Shown here: positions 5,492 to 5,509 of the stretch, piece after piece
Layout of the letters: every line of letters starts with the position of its first letter
Position numbering within the stretch: the first letter of the stretch is position 1
Source: an uncultured Methanofollis sp.
GTDB taxonomy: Archaea; Halobacteriota; Methanomicrobia; Methanomicrobiales; Methanofollaceae
Direction: 5' to 3'
NCBI RefSeq assembly: GCF_937919355.1
Contig: NZ_CALFSA010000115.1
Location: 1-5,509, forward strand
DNA length: 5,509 nt
Notes under the pieces: model-generated
Databases searched by the model: none
The model's input: only the letters and a program-made list of their open reading frames with translations
What the model was told of the DNA's origin: nothing
Position numbers and translations under genes: made by a program

Positions 5492-5509
5492 AATATTTGA
5501 TAACCCGCG

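Overview
The window looks like chromosome of a methanogenic archaeon, most likely of the Methanomicrobiales (Methanoculleus/Methanofollis-like). The evidence is GC-rich coding sequence with strongly GC-ending codons, an AT-rich archaeal-type TATA element upstream of the main gene, and a very large secreted protein built from BIG2 Ig-like domains, a NosD-type right-handed beta-helix and modules that I associate with methanogen cell-surface proteins. The assignment comes from family resemblance, not from a marker gene.

Almost the whole window (1-4861) is one minus-strand gene. It is an uninterrupted reading frame of 1620 codons that starts at 4861 and runs off the left edge without a stop. In protein order it holds: a signal peptide (residues 1-33); a roughly 220-residue module, called module A here (40-261); three tandem BIG2-like Ig domains (269-350, 357-437, 443-524); a domain resembling the oxidoreductase molybdopterin-binding (sulfite-oxidase-like) fold (529-662); a fourth BIG2-like domain (665-746); a NosD/pectate-lyase-like beta-helix ending in a calcium-loop-like segment (751-1117); a fifth BIG2-like domain (1127-1212); a second, diverged copy of module A (1216-1457); and an incomplete C-terminal region (1458-1620). 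The two module A copies bookend the structure. This is best read as a cell-surface or S-layer-associated adhesin-like protein. Its ligand is unknown.

The right end (4868-5509) has no gene I can identify. Nearest the large gene is an AT-rich promoter region with a TATA-like element, a Shine-Dalgarno sequence that favours the second of two ATGs, and a 12-bp direct repeat flanking the TATA element. Beyond it are a doubtful small plus-strand gene that seems to change frame (5049-5217), a perfect 16-bp palindrome (5264-5279) and a strong inverted repeat at the right edge (5458-5491).

No RNA gene, CRISPR array, insertion sequence or tRNA was seen. The long plus-strand open frames across 129-4837 lie antisense to the large gene and are explained by its codon bias. 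The main points of interest are the duplicated module A, the oxidoreductase-like fold in an Ig-domain surface protein, the near-identical Ig repeat cores, and the unexplained repeats and palindromes upstream.
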